A stretch of 64,000 nucleotides of DNA from NCBI GenBank assembly GCA_005779395.1, contig SXJP01000023.1:1-64000 (forward strand). Reading direction: 5' to 3'. How positions within the stretch are numbered: position 1 is the stretch's first letter; every line of letters starts with the position of its first letter. This stretch comes from Actinomycetota bacterium. GTDB lineage: Bacteria; Actinomycetota; Acidimicrobiia; IMCC26256; PALSA-610. Both the position numbers and the translations under genes were made by a program. Shown here piece after piece: positions 33,760 to 43,302 of this stretch. Below the pieces are notes generated by a model, which saw only the letters and a list, made by a program, of their open reading frames with translations, searched no databases and was not told the DNA's origin.

Positions 33760-35832
33760 TCAATCCCGGCTAAGCGAAACGGGAGAAAGAATTGGTGCGG
33801 TTGGTGGGCCACTCAACAGCAATACCTCGATTTCGACGCCTCCTGGCTCGAGGAGGTGTGGCGGCACAACGAAGGTAAATGGCGCAAGATCGTCATTCGG
33901 TAATTGCGCTGCGGTGAGCGCAACAATTCTGCCGTCGGCCGCGATAGCAATCTGAGTCTCTAGTTCGACGCTGCTGATTGAGCCAATGTTCCAAGCCCAG
34001 TCGACAACTGTCGCCTTCGGATCGATGTCGTCGAACAAGTCAATATTGTCGAATGTAGCGACGGCAGCGCTCGAAGGTCCGAAGTCGAACTCAGCAACCA
34101 TCCGGCCGAGCAGATCGGCATACGGCCCACGCCGATAGACGCGCAAGTCCGCGTCGCCATGCCGGGCAACGACTGTGCGTGTAAGCACATCAGCAAATCC
34201 TGCAGCACCATCGAACTCAACGAAAGCGCGACCCGGCGCAGCCACTAGATCTCGTACCGTTGGAAACCAGACCCATGGATACACCCGGCGCAAGCCATCG
34301 AGTTGTGCTGGACCCAGCAAAGTTTTGCCGTCGATTTTCACGGGAACTTCAGCATCGATCGCTTCGGCAACGGTTGGCAACACGTCAATCGACTCGGCTC
34401 TCCGATCATCTACGACACCAGAAGATTGACCCGGATACTTGATTAACAACGGCGTCCAGAGAACATCGGGAAGATTTTTCGCAGATGGATTGCGCGCGGG
34501 TTCTCCTAGGGTGAACGAAACACCGTGATCTGCCGTCACGACAACTAGAGAATCTTCGAACGCGTTGATAGCGCGGAGTCTGTCGAGAATCGTGCCAAGC
34601 ATGAGGTCTGTTGCCTGCACCTGTAATAAATGACGCTGCCTAGCTGCCTCGGTCCCTGGAACGGATTGCCAAAGTTCCAAATATGCCTCGCCAGGTGGGT
34701 CGCCCGGTACGTAACGATGTTTCTGGCCAGTCGGCAAATAGTGCCATGGGTAATGCGGCATTTCTAGATGAAGAAAATCTAGGCGGGGCTTGTCACCCTC
34801 GGCGGCCACTTCAAGCGAGTTCACGAATCGTTCGAGGTTCGGTTCGACAACTTTCCAAGCGTCTGCGTTGTCGAACGTTTTCTTGCGTATTGAAGGCGAT
34901 GCAAATTCGCGCCACAGTGATGCGGCTTTCGTTACCAAGCTGACGAAGCCGCCCTCTGCGTTAGTGGCGCATGACGGTGCTGGACAAAGACGCGTGACTG
35001 CCTCGTGGACGTTGAGGTCGTAATCGTCTGCCAACATCGAAAATAGGTTGTCGGGGTACGACGTTGCAATCGGCTCAAAGTCACGTCGTTTGGGGTACCG
35101 ACCAGTCAAAATCGCTGGCACAGCGCCGTCGGTAAATGCCGCCACAGTTCGCGAATTTCTGTACCAGGTCGAGGTGTCGGCTAAGCCCGCAAAATTCGGG
35201 TACAACTCGGCGTCGATCGCCCCCGTGCCGTCTAACAACGACACCAATGGGAGTTCGTCGAGCACGATGAAAACGATTCTTTTTGGCGTACGGACCTCGG
35301 ATGCAATGCCCGAAGCACCATGCCCGAAGACAACGTCCGCCGCTGGTGACATACCGAGAAACAGCGCTGCGAACAACCCAGGGCCGATGGCAAGGAAGCG
35401 CACGAACTGACGCACTTGTTTCGACTTGCCTAAGAAAAACGCGAATGCCGCTCCCGCCGCAACGCCTGCGGCGACGACGGAGACTCGCCCGTACTGCGTG
35501 TTGTGTCGAATGACTTCCTCACCGAACACTGCCGCCACAGCGCCACACGCAAATATGTGTATGGCATTTTCGCCACGATGATGCAGCAACAAAGCGAGCA
35601 GTTGCTCGAACGCGAAGAGCACAAATGGCGGGACTAGCAAAACCACACAAACCAACGCGAGGAGTTCTACGGCCGTTGTGTCATGGGTCACGAACAAGCC
35701 AGGAGACTTGCCGACAATGTCTAGAAGCGGTTGGGCTACGGCTAGCCCAGATAGAGCGAAGAGGTCCGTCAACCGACCGCCGAGGCACGACGTGCGAGAT
35801 TGGTCCGGAGAAACGTCGCGGGCCATTGACAC
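33760..35832 (-). CDS. Membrane-bound alkaline phosphatase/sulfatase-like enzyme, copy C
   Basis: 690 residues: four to five N-terminal membrane segments (about 30-170), then an extracytoplasmic alkaline-phosphatase-superfamily domain with IVFIVLDELPLVSLLDG (metal-binding Asp192, Glu193), a nucleophile region AAFTDGAVPAILTGRYPKR, and SLVVVTADHGVSFTLGE, which supplies further metal ligands. This build resembles LtaS/phosphoethanolamine transferases and sulfatases. The GTG at 35832 has GGAAG 6 bases upstream. The paralogue at 39208-41310 shares the layout. Possibly adds or removes phosphate-containing groups on the surface glycan. Confidence 0.75.
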   Translation of the reverse strand: MSMARDVSPDQSRTSCLGGRLTDLFALSGLAVAQPLLDIVGKSPGLFVTHDTTAVELLALVCVVLLVPPFVLFAFEQLLALLLHHRGENAIHIFACGAVAAVFGEEVIRHNTQYGRVSVVAAGVAAGAAFAFFLGKSKQVRQFVRFLAIGPGLFAALFLGMSPAADVVFGHGASGIASEVRTPKRIVFIVLDELPLVSLLDGTGAIDAELYPNFAGLADTSTWYRNSRTVAAFTDGAVPAILTGRYPKRRDFEPIATSYPDNLFSMLADDYDLNVHEAVTRLCPAPSCATNAEGGFVSLVTKAASLWREFASPSIRKKTFDNADAWKVVEPNLERFVNSLEVAAEGDKPRLDFLHLEMPHYPWHYLPTGQKHRYVPGDPPGEAYLELWQSVPGTEAARQRHLLQVQATDLMLGTILDRLRAINAFEDSLVVVTADHGVSFTLGEPARNPSAKNLPDVLWTPLLIKYPGQSSGVVDDRRAESIDVLPTVAEAIDAEVPVKIDGKTLLGPAQLDGLRRVYPWVWFPTVRDLVAAPGRAFVEFDGAAGFADVLTRTVVARHGDADLRVYRRGPYADLLGRMVAEFDFGPSSAAVATFDNIDLFDDIDPKATVVDWAWNIGSISSVELETQIAIAADGRIVALTAAQLPNDDLAPFTFVVPPHLLEPGGVEIEVLLLSGPPTAPILSPVSLSRD

Positions 35833-35900
35833 AATCTACTTCCATGACGTGGCACAATTTGCGACACCGAAATATCCGCGTGCGCCAAAAGGGTTCAGAA

Positions 35901-38069
35901 ATGCAAACTGGCCAGGCTCGAAACCCAAGCAATATCGATACGCATTCGAAAGTGGAAGTACAAGCGGACCTTGATCGTCGCTTGTACCTACGCGCCTGCG
36001 CTATAGGAGCATGTAGCGCGGCAATCCTTTTTATTGGGCTGTTGGCGTTGAGTGGCGCGAACTTTTTCGGTAGCACCTACACGACCGACTTCTACTCCGA
36101 ACAGATGCGCAGCCTCGTCCACTTGCACTGGGATATGCCGAATGATGTTCTTGGTATCGAAGGTTTCGAGCATGCTGGCAAGTGGTTCATGTATTACGGG
36201 CCCTTCCCGGCGCTACTTCGACTGCCTTTTCTGATTGCAGCGCCGGGAATTGCCGATCAACTCACGCAATGGTCGATGCTCCTCGCCTTCTGGGTAGCCC
36301 TGCGGTCGACTTCGCGCTTGTTGTGGCAAGTTCGCGGACTGGTTGGCCCAGCTAAACCGAGCGAACGCCGCGAAAGACTGTTTGCAGGTTGCATGGTCTT
36401 CACAGTCGGAGCAGGATCGTGCTTGTTGTTCCTCGGCGGTCAAGCGTGGATTTATCACGAAGCCGAAATCTGGGGCGCCGCATTAGCTATCGGCGCATTC
36501 GATGCAATCCTTCGTGCAGCAAGCGATCCGGCACGGTCGAGATTGCTCGTCGCGAGCGCCTGGACAACTGCGGCGATACTTACACGGGTCTCTGTCGGCC
36601 TTGGCCCCGTGGCTGCGCTCGGCCTAATCGGCTTGGCTGGATTATCACCATTCGGGAGAAGGTTCTTCGGACTAGCAATCAACACAACTCGCCGTACGGC
36701 GGCCGGATTTCTGGCAGCGGGCATCGCGCCGGTTGTCCTGTATAGCTACACAAACTTTGCGAAATTCGGCAACCTGTTCGTATTCCCGACAGCAGCGCAA
36801 AGCATGTCGCAGATAAATCCGCAACGAATCGATTTTCTTGCAAATAGCGGTGGTAGCTACTTCGGTCTCAAATTCATTCCATCCACGCTTTGGCAATACC
36901 TTCGCCCAGATGCGCTCAGGCTGCATGCACTAGCGCCATTCATTGACTTCCCAAGTCGCGGCCGCGTATTCGGCAACGTCGTTTTCGACGCGTTCGAGCC
37001 TTCCTCAAGCTTGCCCGCTTCGATGCCCGCAATTTTTGCGCTAGCTACGGGTGGTTTTTTCTCGATACTTTTTTCGACTCGTCGCGGCGCCCTCTCGACT
37101 CTCCGCCCGTTAGTCTTAGCGGCAACGGTCGGTTCATTTAGCGTGTTGCCATTCGGGTACGTCGCGAACAGGTACCTATCCGATTTCATGCCGTTGCTCG
37201 TGATCCTGGGGTGTGTCGGCTTATTCGCTCTGCAAACAGCGAGATTCGCATCACGCGCTCGTCGCTATGTCGCAGCGACATTGATTGCACTCGCCATATT
37301 TTCTGTAACCACGAACGTTTCGTTGGCTGTTAGCTACCACTACACGAGTAACTGGACAGCCGAACATCTCACAGCAAATTTCCTAGAGAATTCAGTACGT
37401 ATACACAACAACGTTTCGGGTGGCCAGCCTTCGGGTTTCAAACAAGTCGATTCTCTGCCGTATCCCCCAGCGGAACGACGTTCTGTATACGTCGTCGGCG
37501 ACTGCGATGGCATCTACTCCTCTGCTGGAGAAATTCCGTCGCTTGCGTGGAGTCCATGGCATGCAATCCAACGGGGCGAACAGGCCGGTCGCTATGACTT
37601 CGAGGTCACATTCGCAAAAAAGACGCCGAAGCCATTCACGGTCGAGCCACTCGTAATTCGCGGTGAGCCTGGCTCCATGCAAGCGTTGTCGGTCATGTAC
37701 CTGCGCAATCGGAGAATTCGATTCATGTTCTCATCGCAAGGCCACGACGACTATCGACACGGACCGAGGACCGACGAAGGCTTCTTCGTAGACAAGCCTC
37801 TGGACTACAGGCCGGGAGAAGTTATGAACATGACCGCGATCATGGATCCGAACAACGGCCATGTCGACATCACCCTCAACGGCAAACTCGTCTTCGAATT
37901 CTTCCAGGTTGAGCTAACGCCAGAGCAAAGCGCTAGTTACATTTTCGATACTGACAAAATTGCCTTCGGCACAAACAAAGATCGGTTACCGATGGCAGAA
38001 CAGTTCTCTGGGACGCTCACGCCCGTCGATGTTCCTCGACCAAGCCTCTGCTCCCTGTTGGGGGTCTAG
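35901..38069 (+). CDS. Membrane protein with exported C-terminal beta domain, copy B'
   Basis: 722 residues from ATG 35901 (AGGG 8 bases upstream); the longer frame from 35625 overlaps the sulfatase-like gene and is not used. It matches copy B (31620) in length, helix pattern (YYGPFPALLRLPF, GQAWIYHEAEIWGA, NFAKFGNLFVFPT, LWQYLRPDALRLHALAPFIDFP) and C-terminal domain (RGEPGSMQALSV, MDPNNGHVDITLNGK). Such aligned motifs over the whole length show common ancestry. Overlaps the convergent acyltransferase by 4 bases. Confidence 0.65.
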   Translation: MQTGQARNPSNIDTHSKVEVQADLDRRLYLRACAIGACSAAILFIGLLALSGANFFGSTYTTDFYSEQMRSLVHLHWDMPNDVLGIEGFEHAGKWFMYYGPFPALLRLPFLIAAPGIADQLTQWSMLLAFWVALRSTSRLLWQVRGLVGPAKPSERRERLFAGCMVFTVGAGSCLLFLGGQAWIYHEAEIWGAALAIGAFDAILRAASDPARSRLLVASAWTTAAILTRVSVGLGPVAALGLIGLAGLSPFGRRFFGLAINTTRRTAAGFLAAGIAPVVLYSYTNFAKFGNLFVFPTAAQSMSQINPQRIDFLANSGGSYFGLKFIPSTLWQYLRPDALRLHALAPFIDFPSRGRVFGNVVFDAFEPSSSLPASMPAIFALATGGFFSILFSTRRGALSTLRPLVLAATVGSFSVLPFGYVANRYLSDFMPLLVILGCVGLFALQTARFASRARRYVAATLIALAIFSVTTNVSLAVSYHYTSNWTAEHLTANFLENSVRIHNNVSGGQPSGFKQVDSLPYPPAERRSVYVVGDCDGIYSSAGEIPSLAWSPWHAIQRGEQAGRYDFEVTFAKKTPKPFTVEPLVIRGEPGSMQALSVMYLRNRRIRFMFSSQGHDDYRHGPRTDEGFFVDKPLDYRPGEVMNMTAIMDPNNGHVDITLNGKLVFEFFQVELTPEQSASYIFDTDKIAFGTNKDRLPMAEQFSGTLTPVDVPRPSLCSLLGV

Positions 38070-39211
38070 GTTTTTTGCATCAGTGTCTGGGGACTGAATC
38101 TGTGTCGCAACCTGTTTGCCCTGCGCTCTAGGAGGTGCCACGAAGCCGTTACAGCGAACGCAGTTAGGCCGAGCGATAGCAGTAGTCGAAAGCCAGACGG
38201 CCAGGTTGAAGTATGTTCAGGTACAAATTTGAATATCGGTAGATGCCATAGGTACAGACCGTACGACACTCTGCCGAGTAGCCGTAGAGGACGCAACCGA
38301 AACACCCTCGCCCCAAACCAGTCCGTATCGAGAACAGCAATCACCACTACTGCGACGAGCGCAGCAAACGCGGTGAACCCCCACTCGTATAAATTGACCT
38401 GATGTGGGCTCACTCCCCATGCCAGCCACACGAGGCTTGGCACGGCGATCGACGCCGCAACCGTCAAGCCTCGCGTTGGAAGTAGGCGATGAAACCAGAG
38501 CCAACTCGCGAGCGATCCAACTAGCAGCATGTCAACACGCGAATCAGTTCTAACAAACAACTCCGGATATGGCTTCACGGTTTCTAGCAAGTCGATTCGA
38601 TGAGCCACGACGATAAGAATCAAGGCAAGAATCAGAACGAGGCCGATAAAGCGGTTACGCGCCCGGAGCGACATCAGCACGAGACATGGCCACACCAAGT
38701 AAAACTGTTCTTCTATTGAAAGCGACCAAAGGTGGCCAAGCCCGCTTGATAGCGAATCGAAATGGAAAACGGTCTGCCAGTTGGCAACATAGAACAACGC
38801 CCCCCACACAGACTGCTGGACCGGCTCTGACGGCAGGTTAGTGATCGAGGCATAAACGACATAGGCGAACAGGAACAAGACCAACGCTGGGAGTAACCGC
38901 AACGCTCGGCGGGCGTAGAATTTCTGTACTGAGATGCGGCGACCGATGCGATACTCGTCTAGAAGCAGCGTTGTGATCAGAAATCCACTCAGCACAAAAA
39001 AGATGTCGACCCCAAGGAAACCAGGACGAAACGTACGTCCGATCGCAATTCCAAGGTCGGAGCGTGGCAACAGCGGTTGCCCAATGTGACTAAGGACCAC
39101 CAGCGATACAGCTAAGCCTCGGATCCCATCGAGTTCGGGCCTCTGGCCCAACGATCTGCCTATTGAAACCTCTTCGTTCCTTGTTGCTTGAGCAGGCGTG
39201 ACGACACTCAT
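38066..39211 (-). CDS. Membrane O-acyltransferase (Acyltransferase_3/OafA-like)
   Basis: 381 residues, ten membrane helices. Conserved features: the RPELDGIRGLAVSLVVLSHIG start with the catalytic-type His, GFLGVDIFFVLSGFLIT, RRALRLLPAL, LWSLSIEEQFYLVWP and YGLYLWHLPIF. It moves acyl groups such as acetate onto extracytoplasmic glycans. ATG 39211 overlaps the upstream sulfatase-like gene (ATGA), so the two are translationally coupled. The family acts on O-antigens, peptidoglycan or exopolysaccharide. Confidence 0.92.
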   Translation of the reverse strand: MSVVTPAQATRNEEVSIGRSLGQRPELDGIRGLAVSLVVLSHIGQPLLPRSDLGIAIGRTFRPGFLGVDIFFVLSGFLITTLLLDEYRIGRRISVQKFYARRALRLLPALVLFLFAYVVYASITNLPSEPVQQSVWGALFYVANWQTVFHFDSLSSGLGHLWSLSIEEQFYLVWPCLVLMSLRARNRFIGLVLILALILIVVAHRIDLLETVKPYPELFVRTDSRVDMLLVGSLASWLWFHRLLPTRGLTVAASIAVPSLVWLAWGVSPHQVNLYEWGFTAFAALVAVVVIAVLDTDWFGARVFRLRPLRLLGRVSYGLYLWHLPIFKFVPEHTSTWPSGFRLLLSLGLTAFAVTASWHLLERRANRLRHRFSPQTLMQKT

Positions 39212-41310
39212 ACGCGGGCAATCCGTTTGAGTATCGGGTTGGAAACTGGCCCGCTCACTTCGTATATCTGTGCATCATTCATACCGTCGGTCAGGGCCGC
39301 GGGATCTATCAGAATCTCAAACTGCGGTGAATTAAGTATGGTCGGAAATGTCGGAGCGATACCCGCAATAACGCCATGGATCGCGACTGCGAGCATTCTT
39401 TGAGTCGTGCCACTTAGGCCGCCCTTTACCTGCGCTGCATAAAGGTTGTCAGCCAAGACATTTACATCTAGGAAGTCAATGCCGTTCGTGATGAGCGCCT
39501 GCACACCTTCAACTGGCTGAGGATCGCGAACATAAGCCTCGACAGGCTGCCCGATGAGATTCGCATAGGGGCCAAGACGGTACAACTCCGAACCAGATAC
39601 TGCGCCTCTAGGGAGTGCATGCGCGTCCAAGACCCGCCGAAGACCTTCAACCCTATCGAATTTCCGGTAGTTCATACTTTCCGGTAGCGGCCACACGAGG
39701 CTTGTCGGCCAGTCTAGAAACTCGAAATAGCCGCGTTCCTCTTCGCTGATCGCGTGCTCGTCTTGAATCAACGAAACCCCGTCAAGATCCCAACCTGTGT
39801 CCAAGTCGAGTACGTCCATGACTGTAGGAAGAATGTCTATGGAACGTGCGGGTCGATCATCCGTTATCCCAGAACCTTCGCCCGCCCCAGGAAACTTCAT
39901 AAACAGCGGCACATAGGTAATGCCAGCGTAATTGGATTCTGTCGCCGTGCGAAACGGCTCATCGCCGGTCAACCCAACGCCGTGGTCGGCGGTGACAATG
40001 ACTAGCGAGTCATCGTATGCGTCGATGTCTCGGAGCTTCCCGAGAATCTCGCCAATCAGCGTGTCAGTGGCGACGAGTTGCAACAAATGCCTCTGTCTTC
40101 CGCGGTCGGCCGCTGCGGTATCTGAAAAGCCTCCAACAGCAAAATCAATTCCGGGCAAGTTCTCTCCCTTGGGTGCATAACGTTGGCCGGTCGCAGTCAG
40201 GCTCCACGGGGTATGCGGGAGTTCGAGGTGAACGTAATCAAGGGTCGGTCTTGAGTTCGGCGCCAACGATCGAATAAACCGCTTGGCGAGCGGGATCTGG
40301 TTGGTGGACTCCATGCCGCCGCACAAGCATTTCGTGTAAGAGTTCGGCCCTTGTGTTAAGCGTTCAACCCAATTCTTGACAGAACTCTGTGCGGTATCAA
40401 TAAACCGATTCTTTAACGGCCGTTCATACTTTCTGTTGCAAGTTCGCGAAGAGCACAGGGCTTCAAAAGACGGCTCGAAGACGTTCATCCGATAGGTACC
40501 AGCAAGTGCAGTGAACAGCGATTGCGGATATTCAGCTTCAATCGCGAGACTCTCAATATGCCTTGGATACATACCCGTTGCAATCGCTGGTACCGCAAGA
40601 AATGTGTATGGAGCGACAGCCGTGTTGTTACGAAACCATGTGCTATCAGCTGCAAGCGCAGCAAAATTGGGGAAGAGTCGACCTTCGATCGCACCATTGC
40701 CATCTAGAAGAGATTGGGTAGGGAACTCGTCAAGGACTATCACGACTACCCGCGTAGGACTCTTTATTTCCGAGTCATCTATTTCCGGAACATGCCGCGG
40801 AAACATGACTTGGCTCGGACCAGGTGATAGTGCGAATGTGACAACGAACAGAAAAGGGGAAATGGCGAAAAACCTTAGAAATCGCCGTGGCGCGCTCCAG
40901 CGCCTGAAACTAACTATCGCGAGCATCGAGACTACAAATGCCGCAGAAAATGGAGTCGGGCTGACTAAGCGCGGTCCAAGTATCTGCAACACGGACGCTG
41001 CAGTAAGTAAGCCAAGTGTTGCGAAATGGATTGCGTCCGATCTCGATCGAACGACCGAGCGAACCCCGAAGCTTGCCAACCAAATAATGGCTGGCGGCAC
41101 CAAGAGAACAAGCACAACCCACGCAATGACATCTGCTCGAACGTACCGCTCCGGAATCATGATGTCGACGGCATTGCGACTTATGAAATCGAAGTTTGGC
41201 TGAGCGAACGCCAAGCCAGATATCGCGAATATCTCTACGAATTTCCAAATTTCGGCACGAAGACGTTGACGCTTGACGGGTGCGTCCGTTCCGATCGATT
41301 CGCTTGTCAC
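39208..41310 (-). CDS. Membrane-bound alkaline phosphatase/sulfatase-like enzyme, copy C'
   Basis: 700 residues from GTG 41310, which overlaps the stop of copy A' as GTGA and has GAGAGG 7 bases upstream; the longer frame to 41340 runs into copy A'. The N-terminal membrane part (ISGLAFAQPNFDFISRN...) and the exported domain (VVVIVLDEFPTQSLLDGNG, APYTFLAVPAIATGMYP, SLVIVTADHGVGLTGDEPF) align with copy C. A Cys-rich insertion (CSSRTCNRKYERPLKN and CLCGGM) is larger here. Forms an operon with copy A' and the acyltransferase. Confidence 0.75.
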   Translation of the reverse strand: MTSESIGTDAPVKRQRLRAEIWKFVEIFAISGLAFAQPNFDFISRNAVDIMIPERYVRADVIAWVVLVLLVPPAIIWLASFGVRSVVRSRSDAIHFATLGLLTAASVLQILGPRLVSPTPFSAAFVVSMLAIVSFRRWSAPRRFLRFFAISPFLFVVTFALSPGPSQVMFPRHVPEIDDSEIKSPTRVVVIVLDEFPTQSLLDGNGAIEGRLFPNFAALAADSTWFRNNTAVAPYTFLAVPAIATGMYPRHIESLAIEAEYPQSLFTALAGTYRMNVFEPSFEALCSSRTCNRKYERPLKNRFIDTAQSSVKNWVERLTQGPNSYTKCLCGGMESTNQIPLAKRFIRSLAPNSRPTLDYVHLELPHTPWSLTATGQRYAPKGENLPGIDFAVGGFSDTAAADRGRQRHLLQLVATDTLIGEILGKLRDIDAYDDSLVIVTADHGVGLTGDEPFRTATESNYAGITYVPLFMKFPGAGEGSGITDDRPARSIDILPTVMDVLDLDTGWDLDGVSLIQDEHAISEEERGYFEFLDWPTSLVWPLPESMNYRKFDRVEGLRRVLDAHALPRGAVSGSELYRLGPYANLIGQPVEAYVRDPQPVEGVQALITNGIDFLDVNVLADNLYAAQVKGGLSGTTQRMLAVAIHGVIAGIAPTFPTILNSPQFEILIDPAALTDGMNDAQIYEVSGPVSNPILKRIARV

Positions 41311-43094
41311 TTCACTGCCTCTCGAAACGCAGGTTCGCACGCTGGCTGCGTGAGGAGCGCGAGCACAGGCACAGGGGTGTGCAATGGCGCCCTATACCAT
41401 CGGCGCACAACGATGCTGTTCTTCAGCTTTCGGCGATTCTTCGGGTCGACGGTAACGCGAATACATGGTTCGCCGGTTCGGCGCGATTTCGTTCCTGGTC
41501 TCGGCGAAAAGTAGTTGTCCCACTCGAAGCTTCCAGCTATCTGCCGTGGGCCGTACCCGAGGTGGACTGCATCAGAGGCGACTCTCCAGCGCGCGCCGTC
41601 GAACGATGCCGAATCAGCAGCGAAGTGCACCGAAAGTCCGAAGAGCACCAAGACAGCGACTGCGGCAAATATCGCGTCACGGCTTCGACGCGCATACTCA
41701 ACTAGCAACGAGCTCGCGACCTCTGGGTCGATCCGATCGAGCGAAGGGATCGTTACGACGACCTTCTTGCGCAAGAGCATCGTGCCTACTAGTGGCACTA
41801 CGGGAAGTACATATCGATCGTAGAGCGGGAGGCCAGTGATTGCTGCGGTTGCGTATCCAGCTGCATAGAAGGTGATGCACAGGCACAGGTACGCGGCGAC
41901 CGGATCAACGATGCTCGTGTCTCGCGACTTCACTTTCTTTACAAACGCTGTCGCTACTGGAATAACTGCCTGAGCCAGCCCGACGGCGCCGATTGTGCCG
42001 ACGACTATGAGCACGTTCCAAAACCACATCGGAACGATGTCGCCACGTTGGCCAGCCACCACACCGTCTGCAAGCACGCCATTGGGAACGAAGTAGTTGC
42101 CTACAAATGCCGTGCGTGGCGAGTTGAATCCGACCGCAAGCAAACCGAGGCCGAGTGGAATAGTGACCAAGGCTGTTAGGCCCTTGCCGACAGCGCGGGT
42201 CGTGTTTGCGATGGTGGCAGTCCCCCGCCACAGCAAACATGGCAGCATCCACAGCCCGAGCAGCCTGAGCATCCCTGCGCCGCTATAGAACAGGGTGCGA
42301 AGCGAGTGGCCCGAAGGCAACTCCGGCGCGAAGTGCTTCGAATCCGGGATCTGACTCCAGTAGATGAAGAAGCCGATGGCCGCCAACGCGATAATTCCCA
42401 CAAAGGCGAGCATCTTTTTGAATCGAGGGTCACGGTCACGATGAAGCACGGACAACACAATTGGCAGGAACGCCGCTAGTGGCACGATCGCGTATTGGCG
42501 AATCGCAAATGCGTACGTGCCCGCGGCAACAGCCAGAATCACGAGCCGCGTCGAGGGGCGGTCACTGAGCAAGGCCCGAACTGCCAGTGCGGTCGCGATA
42601 CTCGCGACAGCGAAGCTTGGTACGTCTGTCATGAAAGTAACTGTGAGGACGCTCCAAATCGGCCCAACTGCTACGACGAATCCGAGCAACCATGCCCGAC
42701 TGCGCGGCAGACCGACGCCTCGCGCGGTATTCACACAGCAAAGAATGCCGATATAGCCGAAGATTGCGACTCCGACTTGCAAGGCGACGATGTCGCGACC
42801 GCGTATCCAGGTAACAGGGAGCGCCAAGATGAGCTGACCTACCAGCGTCATCGATACCCAATTGTTGAACGAAAGTCCGTCGCCTTCAGCCCAATTGAAC
42901 AGAGTCCGGATGTAGGACCAGTCATCGCCTCTCGGGACGCCGAGTGCCCTGTGTTGATATGCGAGCAACACTGGGACGAAAACAGCAAGCGATGCAAGCA
43001 TCAGAGATGGCAACGCCCTTGTGGCGATTCGGCCGAGTCGAAGTGTCGCGACGGCATCAACGGGGGCGGATGCGCCCTCCGGGCGGTGCGACAT
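41307..43094 (-). CDS. GT-C-like membrane transferase, copy A'
   Basis: 595 residues from ATG 43094 (the frame continues to 43169 without conserved sequence). About twelve membrane helices, with GVPRGDDWSYIRTLFNW (Asp57, Asp58) in the first loop and WVSMTLVGQLILALPV after it, as in copy A at 27271. The C-terminal part (DSASFDGARWRVASDAVHLGYGPRQIAGSFEW) again matches copy A. Probable polyprenyl-phosphate-sugar-dependent transferase; substrate not known. Confidence 0.7.
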   Translation of the reverse strand: MSHRPEGASAPVDAVATLRLGRIATRALPSLMLASLAVFVPVLLAYQHRALGVPRGDDWSYIRTLFNWAEGDGLSFNNWVSMTLVGQLILALPVTWIRGRDIVALQVGVAIFGYIGILCCVNTARGVGLPRSRAWLLGFVVAVGPIWSVLTVTFMTDVPSFAVASIATALAVRALLSDRPSTRLVILAVAAGTYAFAIRQYAIVPLAAFLPIVLSVLHRDRDPRFKKMLAFVGIIALAAIGFFIYWSQIPDSKHFAPELPSGHSLRTLFYSGAGMLRLLGLWMLPCLLWRGTATIANTTRAVGKGLTALVTIPLGLGLLAVGFNSPRTAFVGNYFVPNGVLADGVVAGQRGDIVPMWFWNVLIVVGTIGAVGLAQAVIPVATAFVKKVKSRDTSIVDPVAAYLCLCITFYAAGYATAAITGLPLYDRYVLPVVPLVGTMLLRKKVVVTIPSLDRIDPEVASSLLVEYARRSRDAIFAAVAVLVLFGLSVHFAADSASFDGARWRVASDAVHLGYGPRQIAGSFEWDNYFSPRPGTKSRRTGEPCIRVTVDPKNRRKLKNSIVVRRWYRAPLHTPVPVLALLTQPACEPAFREAVK

Positions 43095-43184
43095 GGCCAA
43101 CAACGTTACCCTTGTCGTGGCACCCGATCGCGCTATGAACCGCGCGAATCCCGTAGATGGCCAGTTCAACTAGGTTTTCTAAAA

Positions 43185-43203
43185 TCCGACCACAGAGGTC
43201 GGA
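43185..43203 (+). promoter_or_regulatory. Inverted repeat near the sulfate-assimilation promoter
   Basis: TCCGACC (43185-43191) and GGTCGGA (43197-43203) form a 7+7 perfect dyad around ACAGA, about 20 bases before a -10-like TAGTAT at 43224-43229 and about 100 bases before the sulfite reductase start. The position over the -35 region fits a repressor or activator site. The regulator is not known. Confidence 0.5.
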
Positions 43204-43223
43204 AATATTTCCTACCTCGGCGC

Positions 43224-43229
43224 TAGTAT
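43224..43229 (+). promoter_or_regulatory. -10-like TAGTAT before the sulfite reductase gene
   Basis: TAGTAT differs from the TATAAT consensus at two positions and lies 74 bases before the ATG at 43303. No good -35 box is present 17 bases upstream, which suits activator-dependent transcription. Confidence 0.35.
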
Positions 43230-43302
43230 TTTGATCGACGACCCCGGCAGTATCGAAGCCGACGACGACAACAAGCCGCATTTCAGAGATCGAGGAGCCT
43301 CC

